A stretch of 64,000 nucleotides of DNA from Cephalopachus bancanus (Eukaryota; Chordata; Mammalia; Primates; Tarsiidae): positions 12,233,001-12,297,000 of the forward strand of contig JAPVLO010000019.1 of the NCBI GenBank assembly GCA_027257055.1, in the 5' to 3' direction. A model generated the notes under the pieces. That model was not told where the DNA came from. It ran no database searches and saw only the letters and a list, made by a program, of their open reading frames with translations. Shown here in pieces: positions 12,096-23,530 of the stretch (position 1 is its first letter; the number at the start of each line of letters is the position of its first letter). The translations under genes and the position numbers were made by a program.

Positions 12096-12174
12096 CTTTA
12101 TCAGATATGTGATTTGTAAATATTTTTTCCTATTCGATAGATTGACTTTTACCATTGTTGATAGTGTCCAGACT

Positions 12175-12574
12175 CTTCATCAAAAAACTCCAGTTTAAAT
12201 TAAGTCTTGTTAAATTTAGTCTTAAACAAAAAAACAGGACTGAGCTTGTGCACCAGGTTCCAACAGACCCGATCAAACCAAATTGAAGTCATTCATGCTA
12301 ATGCAACATAATCGAACTGAAACTTTAAGGAAGCAGATAAGTCCTAAAACAGACCAGGTTTTTTGTTTGTTTGTTTCTCCTGTAAACAGGAGATTCCAGC
12401 ACAGGGAGGTACCCTGTGCTCTCTTACCCCCAAATTGCATGAAGTTCTTGTTCTCATGTTATAAAAAGCACTACTCTATTTCCCAGTGGTATTTGAAGAC
12501 AACTAAGTACATTATGATGGCAATAGAGTGACATCAATGCCTAAAATTTTGAAAGGTTTACCAAAAGGGGGAAT
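12175..12574 (+). mobile_element. Endogenous retrovirus internal remnant (3' end)
   Basis: Upstream of the LTR at 12575 lies a purine run AAAAGGGGGAA (12563-12573), which looks like the polypurine tract that primes plus-strand synthesis in retroviruses. The preceding 390 bp are therefore likely the 3' internal part of an old provirus. An 82-codon open frame at 12283-12531 is present but I recognise no env or other domain in it. Family unknown; inferred from the tract and the LTR. Confidence 0.5.
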
Positions 12575-12860
12575 TGTTAAAATAAATTTAGCCTAAAGCC
12601 ACCTCATTACATATTTTAAATTAGGCCTAAAGTTTTCTGCATATGTAGTGAACTTAACCTAACTAGATATATAAACTAGACTGTAACCTACTCTTGAGCC
12701 AATTGTGTTTCTGCCAATCACAGGTAGCCAACTATTCAAACCAAGTTCAAATAAGACAAACACTAAGCTACAGCTGTTAACCAAAATGAGGTTAGTCTGA
12801 AGCAATAAAGGCTTATTTAGCCATGTTTAAGAATATACCTGGGGGGAAAAAAAGTTGCAG
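12575..12860 (+). mobile_element. LTR of endogenous retrovirus (class I-like)
   Basis: Begins TGTTAAAATAAATTTAGCC immediately after the polypurine tract, as an LTR should. It contains CTGCCAATCACAGGTAGCC near 12713 and a polyadenylation signal AATAAA at 12804-12809. The right end was not located; I set it near 12860, beyond which the composition changes. No second LTR is seen upstream, so the copy is 5'-truncated. Confidence 0.55.
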
Positions 12861-13130
12861 GAGCATCTTTTACCTGTAGTTTTTTCATGGGGCAGGAGGT
12901 TCAAAGAACTTCAATAATTGAAAGAGAAAGAGCAAACAGAAGGGAAAAACAAGGAGAGAGGGTGGTCAATGAGGTAGATGGTTAAATTCTTGTGAAGTCC
13001 TGATTAGCCTCAGTAAATCTACATTTTACAAGTAAAGAAAGGCAGTAATTTGTTCACTGTCTCACACTCAGTAAATCTACATTTTACATAGGATTAAGTA
13101 AACAAGTGAAAAGAGGGAATAAATAAAGTC
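12861..13130. other. Unassigned, with short direct repeat
   Basis: Between the LTR and the L1. A 21-bp phrase CTCAGTAAATCTACATTTTAC occurs twice, at about 13011-13031 and 13068-13088. The material between (GTAAAGAAAGGCAGTAATTTG) resembles a MIR core, so this may be a MIR remnant with a local duplication. Confidence 0.4.
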
Positions 13131-13972
13131 AGGTAAAGAAATCAGTGTCACTCTCAACTAGCAAGACAGAGTTGGGATTCTGCCACTGTTAGAAGAGATA
13201 CCCAGAGCATGTATGGGCAGGTTAAATATCATGAACCCCGTGATGTTCTCTCTGAGTGTACAGACTACAGAAAACCACAGCAGGTGCAGAATTCCAGACA
13301 CCTTGTCTCCCAACCTTCACCAGGCACACACAAAAAGGGAGATTTGTTTAGAAAAGGAGAGCGGTGAGTGATAAGGTGCTTTGAATCGGTTTACACCCTC
13401 CCATCAGTGCATGAAGCATCAGTTTTACACAGAAAGAAACCTGGTGGGGACACAGAGGTGGAAGTCAGAGCCCAGGTGGAATGGGGAGCAGTTCCTGTAC
13501 AGGAAAGGTCTACCTGAAGGGCAAATCTGAATGACACACTCCATGCTGGCACCTGGTAGAGAAACATACTGGTGCTTCTCTTGCAGGGCAGGGCAGAGAG
13601 TGGGGATCCAGTTGCCAATTAGAAGAGGCAACCTGAACACGCTTGGACGGTTAACACTCACGACACCCAGCAAGGATCTCCGTGAATACAGGGAGACCAA
13701 AAAGAGAGGCACAGAAATCCAGGTACCCATCCTCCCACTGTAAGCTAGACATCTATAGGAGTTGAGTTCATGCTGGGGGCAGGGCAAGCAATTCTGGGAT
13801 GCACTGGGTCAATTCACCACCTCCTCCCTGCAGCCAACCATCAATCACACGCAGCAGAGGGCTGAGAAACTGGCTTGTCTAGTTTAGCAGCTGAGAGATA
13901 ATCTGCAGTTACAAGAACCTGCCACAGAGTGGAGCTCCTCCCTCTCGCTGAGTAAACAGAGTTCTGAGACAA

Positions 13973-14950
13973 ATGAGGAAAGAATTAATAAGAAGCAACT
14001 CTCAGAATTTCAAAGAGAGAGTACACAAAAAAGCAGCCATCAAAGCACAAATACTAGAACCCCCCAGAATGACCTGCCCCAGTTGACAACCCCAGAAATC
14101 AGAGAATGAATGGTACAAATTTATAGGAACCAAGAAACACATGAAGTGAAATACAAAGAAATCATTCAGGGAGTAAAAGCAGAGTTGGCCAACTTCATAA
14201 AAAGCCTATTCTGAAATAACGAAAATAAAGGGCCCCATCCTTGAAATCAATATCAAAGTAACAAGTATTGCTCCACCAAGCAGAGGCAAGAATCTCAGAC
14301 CTTGAAGACCAAAATATGGAATTAACACAGTCTGTTAAAAACAAAGAAAAAAAGAACTCAAAAAAAGGAACAAAGTTTTCAAGAGCTGTGTGACATAGTC
14401 AAAAAACCAAACCTATGCCTGATTAGTATCCTCAAAGCAGAAAGGGGAAATGAGAACACCATGGAACAAATGCTCCACGAGGCCATTCAAGAGAACTTCC
14501 TCCATCTTGCTAGAGAGATGACCATCCAAGAGCAAGAGATTCCCTGCAAGATATTATATGAGAAGACCATCACCAAGACATGTAGTAATCCACCTTCAAA
14601 GAGTAAGCACAAAAGAAAAGTTTTAAAGGCAGTGAGAGAGAGGTCAGACTACCTACCAGGTAAAACCCATCAGAATTGCTCCAGACTTATCTGCAAAAAC
14701 ACGAAAAGCCAGAAGGGGTTGGAGTCCCATTTTTAATGTTCTTAAAGATAAGCAATTCTAACCAAAAATTTCCTACTTAGACAAGCTAAGCTTCATCAGT
14801 GATGGAAAATTAAAATCATTCCCAAACATCCAATCTCTAAAAGAATATGCTGCCTCCACACAAACCCTTCAAGAGATAATTTAAAAGGCATTGAGCAAAG
14901 AGGAAAAAAAAGAACAACCATGCACCTCACAAAAGTATAGGTAAACATAG
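13973..14950 (+). pseudogene. L1 ORF1 pseudogene
   Basis: The start codon at 13973 aligns with the ORF1 start of the L1 at 42937, and the phrase CCCCCAGAATGACC follows about 90 bp later in both. A 91-codon open piece at 14461-14736 (MEQMLHEAIQENFLHLAREM) is the RNA-recognition and C-terminal part. Stops occur early, including one soon after the CCCCAGAATGACC phrase. ORF1p would be an RNA-binding chaperone; this copy cannot make it. Confidence 0.8.
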
Positions 14951-15039
14951 AGTTAATAGAGCATACCAAGTACTCACAAAAATGAAAACATTCATATATT
15001 TATACATGAGTACGCATATATACATATATATGTATGCAT

Positions 15040-15041
<2 letters not shown>

Positions 15042-15078
<37 letters not shown>

Positions 15079-15088
15079 CACACACACA
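15042..15088. repeat. (TG)n-(CA)n microsatellite
   Basis: About 17 TG units (15042-15075) run through GTATAC into about five CA units, so the right part is a perfect palindrome around GTATAC. It lies in the spacer between ORF1 and ORF2 of the L1, after an AT-rich ATACATATAT run. Confidence 0.95.
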
Positions 15089-15124
15089 AACACAAAAGGA
15101 AACATGCAGCCCCATCGGAACCCT

Positions 15125-18100
15125 ATGACAGGGACAAACTCTCTTATATCAATAATTAACTTAAACATGAATGGACTAAATGTGCCACTGAGGAGATGTA
15201 GAGTGTCAAATTTGATTTAAAATAAAAAACAAAAACATAATCCAACAATTTTCTGCCTCCAGGAAACTCATCTCACTGCAAAAGACATACACAGTCTCAA
15301 GATTGGAGACTGGAAAATGACCTTCCAGGCAAATGGAAAACAGAAGAAAGCAGGCATAGCTATTCTACTATCTGAAAAAGTAGTCCTCGAGTCATCAAAA
15401 ATTAAAAAGGACACAGAAAGACACTACAAAATTGATAAAAGGCTCAATCCACCAGCAAGAAATATCCATTCTAAACATATATGCACCCAACACAGGAGCA
15501 TCAGGTTTTATAAGACAACTACAAAGCAAACTAAAAGAGGATATTGAGTCTCACACAATCATAGTAGGAGTCCTAAATACTCCACTAATAGCTTTAGATA
15601 TATCATTAAGGCAAAAAAAAAAAACCAACAAGGAAATCCACAGTCTCAACTTGACAATCAATCAAATGGACTTAATAGATATCTACAGAACACTACCCAA
15701 CAACTACAGAATATACTTTCTACTCATCAGCACATGGAATGTACTCCAAAATCAATCACATTCTCAAACATAAGTCAAGCATAAGCAAATTTGAAAAGAT
15801 TGAAATAATATCATGTGTCTTCTCAGATCACAGTAAAATAAAAACAATATCACCACCAACAAGATTCCTCCACAAGACATGGACTCTAAACAACTTGCTG
15901 TTGAACAACTTCTGGATCAACATGAAAATCAAGACAGAATAAACCGATTCCTAGGAACAAATAAAACAAAGACACATCTATCAGAATCTCTGTGATGCCA
16001 TGACCAAAATGTTAAGAGGAAAATTCATAGCATTGTATGCACAAATCAAGAAAACAAAAAGATCACAAGTAGACAGCTTAATGTAACACATAAAGGAGAT
16101 GGAAAGGCAAAATCACCTAAATCGTAACCTCAGCAGAAGAGCCAGATCACCAAGATAAAATCAGTGTTGCAGGATATGGAAGACAAAAATATCATAGAAA
16201 TGATCATCAAGATCAAAAGCTGGTTCTTTGAAAAGATAAATAAAATTGATGGTCCCCTGGGTTGATTGACTTAAAAAAGAGAAAGAAAGCACAGATAAAC
16301 ACTATTAAAAGTGCAAAACATGAAGTCACAACTGATCCCGAATAAATTCAAAAGATTATCAGAGATTACTATAAAAACATGTATGCAAATAAACTAGAAA
16401 ACCTAAAGGCAATGGAGCACTTTCTGACATCACACAACCTCCCAAGGTTGAAACAAGAAGACATTGAAACTCCAAACAGACCAATAACAACCCAAGAAGT
16501 TGATTCAGTCATAAGAAATCTACCTACTAAAAAAAGTCCCAGAACCAATGGCTTCCCAGATGAATTCTATGAGACATACAAAGAGGAGATGATACCAATC
16601 TTATTGAAAGTATTCCAGGCAACCAAGAAAGATGAAATGCTCCCCAACTCATTTTATGAAGCCAACATCATACTGATATCCAAACTTGGTAAAGATCCAA
16701 CAAGAAAAGAGAATTATAGACCTGTCCCTTCGATGGTCATAGATGCAAAAATTCCAAATGAGATTCTAGCAAATGAGATCCAACAACACATCTCAAGGAT
16801 CATCCACCATGACCACATCATTGCTGTGATGAAGGACTGGTTCAACATTCGCAAGACCATAAATGTAATTCAACACATCAACAGATGTAAAACCAAGAAC
16901 CGCTGATTATATCATTATACGCAGAAAACAGATTTGACAAAATCCAGCATCCCTTTTTGATGAATACTCTTGAGCATCTAAGCATGGAAGTAACATTCCT
17001 TAAAACAGTAAGAATCATCTATGATAAACCCACAGCCAACATTTTGCTCAATGGGCAGAAATTGGAAGCATTCACACTTAGAATGGGAATAAAACAAGGA
17101 TGCCCACTCTCAACCCCAATGTTCAACATAGTATTGAAAGTCCTAGACAGAGCAATAAGACAAGTGAAGGAAATCAGAGGTATCAAAATACGAAAAGAAG
17201 AGGTCAAGCTATTCCTCTTTGCAAACAACATAATTCTGTATCTTGAAAACCCTGGGGACTTGTCAAATACCTCCTTGCACTAATAATTGGCCTCAGTAAA
17301 TCCTTGGGATACAAAATTAATGTGCAAAAGACAATGAGATTTCTATATACCAGCAACAAGTCAAATAAAAAGCACAATCCCATTCCCAATAGTCACACAA
17401 AAAATGATATACCTTGGCATCAACCTAACCTGAGAAGCAAAAAATCTTTACAATGAAAACTACAAAATACTGCTCAAAGAAATAAAGGATGCTGCCAACA
17501 AATGGCATTTCGTGTTCATGAATTGGAAGAAGCAATATTGTCAAGATGTTCATTCTACCCGAGGCAATCTACAAATTCAATGCATTACCAATCAAATTAC
17601 CAACATCATTTTTCTCAGACCTGAAAATGACAATACAGAAATTCACATGGAAACAAAAAAAGAGCACAAATAACCAAAACAATCTTCAGCAAAAGGAACA
17701 AAGTGGATAGTATCACACTTCCAGACTTTAAACTTTACTACAATGCTACAGTAACTAAAGCAGCCAGGTACAAAAATAGACACATAGACCAATGGAATAG
17801 GACAGAGATTCTAGAAGCATGAACTCAATCTCTAAACCAACTCATCATTGACAAAGCCATTAGTAACATCCAGTGGGGAAAGGAGACCATATTTAGCAAA
17901 TGGTACATGAAAAATTGGCTGGTCACATGCAGAAGAATGAAACTCAACCTCTACTTATCACTATACACACAAATTAAATAAATCAAAGACCTAAACATAA
18001 CACTTCAAACTATAAGTATCCTAGAAGAAAATGTAGGAAATACTCTTATGCACATCATATTAGAAAACCAATTCTTGACAAAATCCCCAAAAGCAAATGT

Positions 18101-18955
18101 CATAAAAGCTAAGATAGACATGTGAGACCTCAAAAAACTGAAAAGCTTTTGCAGAGCAAAAGAAATCATCAAGAGAATGAGGGAACAACCCACAGAATGG
18201 GGGAAAATAGTGCTAATTATGTACCCGGCAAAGGCCTAATATCTAGGATCTATAAGGAACTCAAAGGAGCTGGGAGAAAAAAAAAACAACCTATAAAAAG
18301 TGGGCAAAATAGCAAAAGACGTGTACAAATACTTTTTAAAGTAAGATATACAAGTAGCCAACAGATATATGAAAAAAATGCTCACTCTCACTAAATATCA
18401 GAGATATGCAAATCAATACTACAATGAGATACCACCTAATCCCACTAGGAATGGTCACCATTAATAAATCAAACAACAGCAGATGCTGTACAGGTACAGA
18501 GAAAAGGGAATGCTTCTAAACTGTTGGTGGGAGTACAAGCTAGTTCAACCCCTATGGAAAGCAGTGTGGCAATTCCTAAAAGAACAAGAAATTGACCTTC
18601 CATAGATCCAGCAAGACATCTCTTGGAATATACCCAGAAGACCATAAATTGTTTTACCATAAAGACATCTGCACATGCATGTTTATAGCTCACTATTCAC
18701 AATAGAAAAACATAGAATCAACCCTACTGTCCCTTGTAAGTGGACTAGATAAAGAAAATATGGTACATATACATGATGGAGGATTACACAGTCATAAAGA
18801 AAAACAGAATCATGGGCTTCAAAGTAAATTGCATGGATTTGGAGACCATCCTACTTAGTGATTTATCACAGAAACAAAGAACTGAATACCTAATGTTTTC
18901 ACTCATAAGTGGGACCAGGGTAATAATCACATTAGTACAAGGAAGGGATTTGTAG
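15125..18955 (+). pseudogene. L1 ORF2 pseudogene (endonuclease-reverse transcriptase)
   Basis: ORF2 begins MTGTNSLISIINLNMNGLN at 15125. The endonuclease region lies at about 15317-15942, the reverse transcriptase at about 16379-17290 and the C-terminal region to about 18955 (TEYLMFSLI, the usual ORF2 end). Catalytic positions are lost: the endonuclease GDFN motif reads GVLN (15567-15578) and the reverse transcriptase FADD reads FANN (17217-17228). Many frameshifts and stops split it. A dead copy on three counts. Confidence 0.88.
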
Positions 18956-19165
18956 TTGCTGGACATTACCAAGGGAGGGAGGAATGGAGGGGTGGCATGT
19001 AACAACATGAAGGGTACCTGGTCCTACAGGGAAGTGAGGACCAGTGGAGAGGCCCAAACTTCACCAGCATGCAGCCTACTTGTGTAGCTAATGCTGACTT
19101 TTACCCCACATCTCTATAAAAAAATAAAATTAAAATTAAAATTAAAATTAAAAAAATAAAAAGAG

Positions 19166-20004
19166 TAATCCACTGGGCTTCTTGCCTACCAAAAGATTTT
19201 TAAAAAGTGAGGTTACTACCCAGGTTTGTGAAATTGCAGGTATCTGTTTGGGTCAAAAGGAAGGCAGTATTGGTGAATCAGTTCCCAAGCTTGACTCTCC
19301 CTTGGCATAGTGAATTTGGGGTCCCTGTCATGAGTAGCTGCATACTGTTGGTCTTATTACCTCTCTCAGTGCTGTCACTAGTTTACAATCAGGAGGCCCG
19401 CCTTAACTGACATGTATACACACTTGGAAAGGATACCCCCGTTCCACATCCCAGACAATGTCACCCTTGTCCAAAATTTCACCACTGGAAATGACATTGC
19501 CTCAGATGACATTGCCTTAACCCAAGACTCTATCTTTAGAGACAACTTCTTCCTCTGTGTTGAAAGTGATTTCACCCCATACACTGATATCTTCACCCTA
19601 GTAATGGCCATGGAGTCCCTCCTCCTAAGGCACAAGTTGAACATAAGACATGTTTTGTTGTTGTTTCCTGAGCTCATTGCATGCTTAACCTATCCCTGGT
19701 AAACTCTTTGCTCTCTGCTAAAACATACCTCCCTACACTTTCATGCCTAAGGGAAATCTCATAAAATTTACTAAAATTAATGGAGATGATTCCTTTCCCT
19801 AGGAGACGCCTACTTCATACCAGTCAATTTCTAGAACCCCTAGGGAGAGGATCACCTACTCCCTGGTGCCTTTTCCTGCTACTCTGGCCACCACAATAGC
19901 TCCCCTTGAGTCTCCATCCATGACTGCCTCAACCATTCTTTCTTCTTAATTAAACAAACCATATTCTCATGACTGCTAACTATGATCATATTCAAAGTTG
20001 GAGT
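19166..20004. other. Unassigned block between two L1 tails
   Basis: About 840 bp, richer in G+C than its surroundings, between two tails of the same L1 type. It has opposed open frames of 96 codons (plus, 19412-19702) and 99 codons (minus, 19378-19677). The plus frame contains NVTLVQNFTTGNDIASDDIA, with two N-glycosylation sequons, but no motif I can name. It could be a retroviral or processed-transcript remnant; I cannot decide. Confidence 0.35.
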
Positions 20005-20315
20005 TGGGAGTTGGAGATCATCACACTTAGTGATCTATCACAGAAACAAAGAGCTGGATACTGCATTTTCTCACTCATATGTGAATCCTGAACATTAGTC
20101 ACATTAGCAAAAGGGAGGATCAGCAGTCACTGGACACTGTCAGGGGTGTAAGGAGAGGGGACAGAAAACAACACAAAAGGTACAGAGGTCTAAACCAGGG
20201 GAAGTGAGGACCAGTTGGAAGCCCAAACTTTACCTGCACAAAACCTACTTGTGTAGCTAATCCTGACCTCCACCCCACGACTCTAGAATAAAATAACATA
20301 ATAAAACAAAATAAA
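20005..20315 (+). mobile_element. L1 3' end, 5'-truncated
   Basis: From about 20010 it parallels 18838-19140: end of ORF2 (CACTTAGTGATCTATCACAG), then the same 3' UTR landmarks (GGAAGTGAGGACCAGT, CTACTTGTGTAGCTAATCCTG), ending in an A-rich tail of AAAAT units. Same subfamily and same direction as the L1 just upstream. Confidence 0.85.
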
Positions 20316-21084
20316 AATTACAAGCATTAAATTTTGACTTAAAGTTTCCCTCATGATCTGCTACCTACTGATCTGTGTTTGTTTCATGATATTTTCTCAC
20401 AATCACAAAGGAACTGTAGAAGTGGTCTACATTTCTACAGAATAGAAATGGCTGCTAGGTTTTTCCCAAGTCCATTCCGCCTCTTTTCTAGAATAATAGA
20501 GTTTAGCTGGACACAGGGCCACTCTGCTAGAGATTGTGCATTCAAACCACTGTAGCAAAGCATCACCATATAACTGTTATTACCAACAGAAGATGAGTGG
20601 AAATTATGTATAAAACTTCCGTAACATTTCCTCAAAAGAAAGTTGCTATTATCTTCATCTCTCTTTTTTCCCATGGATAAGAAGTTTGACAAAGAACTGA
20701 GTTCAGGTTAAACAGGCAAATGAGGACAACACCCTGGAAATAATAAGATGAAAGAGCCTGGATCTTGAAATAAATTTCTGGAATCAAAGCTGCTTTCTTG
20801 TCTTAAATCACCACTAAACTCTAGACTATTACATACCAGATAAATACATTTTATCTTTCTCAGCCACTGTATTCTGTAATCTTTTGTAACACTAGCTTGG
20901 CCTGCAACTTAACCAATACAGCATCTCATATGTATAAGCATTTCCAATGTATAAACTATATTACGAAGAAACTGCAAATATAGTTGCAAAGAATAGAAAA
21001 AAATCAATGACTATTTCTATGTCTTGATTATATGAATTTTGAATAAGTCTGAACCAATTCCAGTTAGATGATAGACTGACAGTC
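20316..21084. other. No gene seen
   Basis: Unassigned AT-rich DNA. An 85-codon minus-strand open frame at 20435-20692 has no recognisable domain. Confidence 0.4.
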
Positions 21085-21440
21085 TCTCATTTCTAGGCCC
21101 TTGCACATGTTATCTTCTCTATGGAAACACACTGCCAACCTTCTTTTCCACTAAGAGAACTGACAATCTTTCAGGTTTTAACATAAATTACTCATCATAT
21201 AGGAAGGAATTTTCAGCTAAATTCCATACCATGTCCAAATTTGATTTATTTATGCTATTGTTTATTGTGTGTATGGATCTTGTTGCCTTATAATTATTTG
21301 GTTAGTTGCCTGTATTCACCACCAGATTGTGTATCTCATGATGATAGGGACAACATTTGTCATGTGTGATATTTTATATCCAAATCTTAGTTTAATGAGT
21401 GGTATGTAGTAGGCTCTCAAATAATATTTGTTGAATCATA
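21085..21440 (+). mobile_element. L2 (ancient LINE) 3' end
   Basis: Landmarks in order: CCCTTGCACATGTTATCTTC (about 21098), a gene-like body with CACCAGATTGTGTATCTCATG (about 21318), ATGATAGGGACAACATTTGTC, and GTATGTAGTAGGCTCTCAAAT then ATATTTGTTGAATC at the end. This is the order of the L2 3' end in mammals. Heavily diverged. Confidence 0.75.
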
Positions 21441-21469
21441 ATTATATAGTTCCATTAATTATACAAAAT

Positions 21470-21705
21470 GAATCCTTTATTTTAAACTCCACCTATTCAA
21501 AAATTGAATAAGGTCCATTTAAACAAGAATTACACAAGAGTATGTCAGAGTCCAAGAAAATGTACTAAAGACCCCTTCCCAATCATAACTCCTCCTCCTT
21601 TCCAAACATAAGCACTATCTTGAGTTCTAACAACATAAGATACTTTTGCTTATTTTTGAATTTTGGTAAGTGGGTAAGTGGAATCATTTGGTATGAGATT
21701 AAAAG
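21470..21705 (-). mobile_element. Old L1 3' UTR fragment
   Basis: The plus strand reads GACCCCTTCCCAATCATAAC, CTCCTCCTTTCCAAACATAAG, TTGAGTTCTAACAACATAAG, which resemble the complement of an old L1 3' UTR (the same type as at 10095). Short and diverged; orientation from these landmarks. Confidence 0.5.
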
Positions 21706-21711
21706 TTATCC

Positions 21712-21838
21712 AAAGAAAGAAGGAAGAGAGGAAACAAGGGAAGGAGAGGGAATAGGAGGGGATAAAAGGGGAGGAAGGGAGGAAGGAAGGAAAAAGTACA
21801 AGGAAGGAAAGAAAGAAGAAAGGAAAATAAGACATCAA
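21712..21838. repeat. Purine-rich (GGAA/GAAA)n low-complexity tract
   Basis: About 125 bp of almost pure purines in GGAAG and GAAAG units. The long Lys/Glu/Gly open frame across it is a composition artefact. Confidence 0.95.
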
Positions 21839-23399
21839 AAAATGATAACTAAGTGCTGTAAAATCTTGATAATCATAGATGGGAGAGCATGTAAAAGGAA
21901 ATAATTAACTTTTAAAAAGATAAGTTTATTGTCCATTTGCATTTGATATTTACACTTTAAATTAAATATTTATAGACTTATTATTCACTTTTAAAGAATT
22001 CGAATACTGCCTGATATTAAGCAAAACAAACAAAACAAAAATCTGGTCTTCGAATGGTTTTTAATCATGATCGTAACAGATTAAATTAACAAGACTTGAA
22101 AATCAAGACTTGCCAATGTTATTTTTTACAAACTATTTTAGTTAAGTAAATTTTCTCAAAAGATTATTCTCTACCATTTTAAAACTAATATTTGAAGTTC
22201 ATAAATTTTATCAACTTTAATAGTTGTAATTTGTATTCAACTTGTATTTAGCACTATAAACTGTTTTTCCTTCTCCAACTCAGCTAACTTATCAATTTAA
22301 GTGAGTAACTTATACAAAATGCTTCCCTCCACTGCAATCTCCTTGGAAGAGCATTTCTCTGTCAGTTGTTTTACTTCTAATGTTAAGCCTCTTTAGGGTC
22401 TACACAGGCCTTATTTTTATTAAGATGTTATATACTATTCCAGTATCACAAAGGATTATAATTGACATTATTTAAATGCTATCATCTTCCTTTAAACATA
22501 AAAGATATTTATTTTTCTTGAAACAAGAAGAATACAAACAGGTATTAAAGAAACGGAGTATGTTTCTAAATAGCTCTCTCTTGCCTTAACCAGTCTGATC
22601 AACTCAGTAGGCAATATTCAATTACCTTTTGTATACCTATTACTCAAAAATGGCCTTTTGTACTCTGAACTCTGATATTTTCTTGTCACTGGTATTTGGC
22701 TTTAAAAGAATATGAAGAGATTTATAAATACTTATTTTTTAATAAATAATTGATTGGAGATATATTTTATATTATTCTATTTTCTCCTTATATCTGTCCG
22801 CCTACAGACACATATGTAAAATATATACAGTCACATAAAACATGTGTGAAACTATGTTTCTTAAATTCATGACATTTTTCATTAAATGATATGAAAAATA
22901 GAATAGAAAAACAAACCTGCATTATCAGAAGTAACTATTTTAATAATATTTAATTTCCAGAACTTGCTTCTGAACATACTGACTTGGTATACCTTGCAAC
23001 AATCTTTAGCTGTTTATAGATTTTAAAGAGAGGAATAACTCTGAAATCCAGATATTAACATATTAATGTTAGTAAAGTAATAACATTTAACTTCAATATT
23101 GGGAACTTTAATCTCAAAGTAACATAAGCAAGAAACTGACTTCACCAAAAATAAAAATTCTTGAAAAACTACATTAATATTATATTAAAGAAAGTCTGCA
23201 AAATGATAGCTGTATTGCCAGAATGGAAGGTCTACTGAGACACTATTTAGTAAGTCCTTGACTTTTAATAATCCCCATCCCACCCAACATATGAAAATAC
23301 ATTAGACATATAACTCATTTTTAAAAATTTTTACAGAGAAAATTTATAGACCTCCACTTATTATTCTATAATGTGAGGAAATAGAAATAGTATAGTTGC
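21839..23399. other. No gene seen; AT-rich
   Basis: Strongly AT-rich with short poly-A and poly-T runs. No open frame with a recognisable feature and no repeat I can name. Confidence 0.45.
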
Positions 23400-23530
23400 C
23401 ATTATCTGCTTAAGAGGAATCAAATCATTCCCTAGCCTTCTCTTCTCCAGACTAAATCACCCCAATTTCCTTCTTCCTTTTTTTATTAGTTGAATTTTAA
23501 TCACCTTTTTGGAGTTCAGCTGCAAAGCTA
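23400..23530 (+). mobile_element. CR1/L3-like ancient LINE fragment
   Basis: The phrase CCTAGCCTTCTCTTCTCCAG followed by ACTAAATCACCCCAATTTCC is the 3' landmark of the ancient L3/CR1 family in mammals. Only this short segment is recognisable. Confidence 0.5.

Larger units (their letters stand above)
10095..12170 (-). mobile_element. Old L1 (mammalian-wide type), 3' region, split by three insertions
   Basis: The plus strand reads the complement of an old L1: ACTGGCTTATTTCGCTTCAC near 10350, TTGAGGAACTGCCATAATG near 10621, GCACCATTTTACATTCATACG near 10656, and GAGTTTTTAGAGTTCTCTATA near 11643. These are landmarks of the 3' UTR and ORF2 end of L1M elements. The L1 is interrupted by an LTR (about 10862-11280), an Alu (11315-11599) and a hAT element (11689-12095) and resumes in register after each. 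The reading frame is long dead. Confidence 0.85.
13130..19165 (+). mobile_element. L1 retrotransposon, long but decayed copy
   Basis: Plus-strand L1 with part of the 5' UTR (about 13130-13972), ORF1 (from 13973), an intergenic spacer holding a TG microsatellite, ORF2 (from 15125), a 3' UTR and an A-rich tail of AAAATT units ending near 19165. Compared with the complete L1 at 41575 the 5' UTR is about 500 bp shorter, so the copy is probably 5'-truncated or its 5' end is replaced. Both frames are broken many times. No clear target duplication. Confidence 0.88.

Noticed and set aside
21620..21904. 94-codon Lys/Glu/Gly-rich frame
   Set aside because: Falls on the purine-rich low-complexity tract, so composition explains it.
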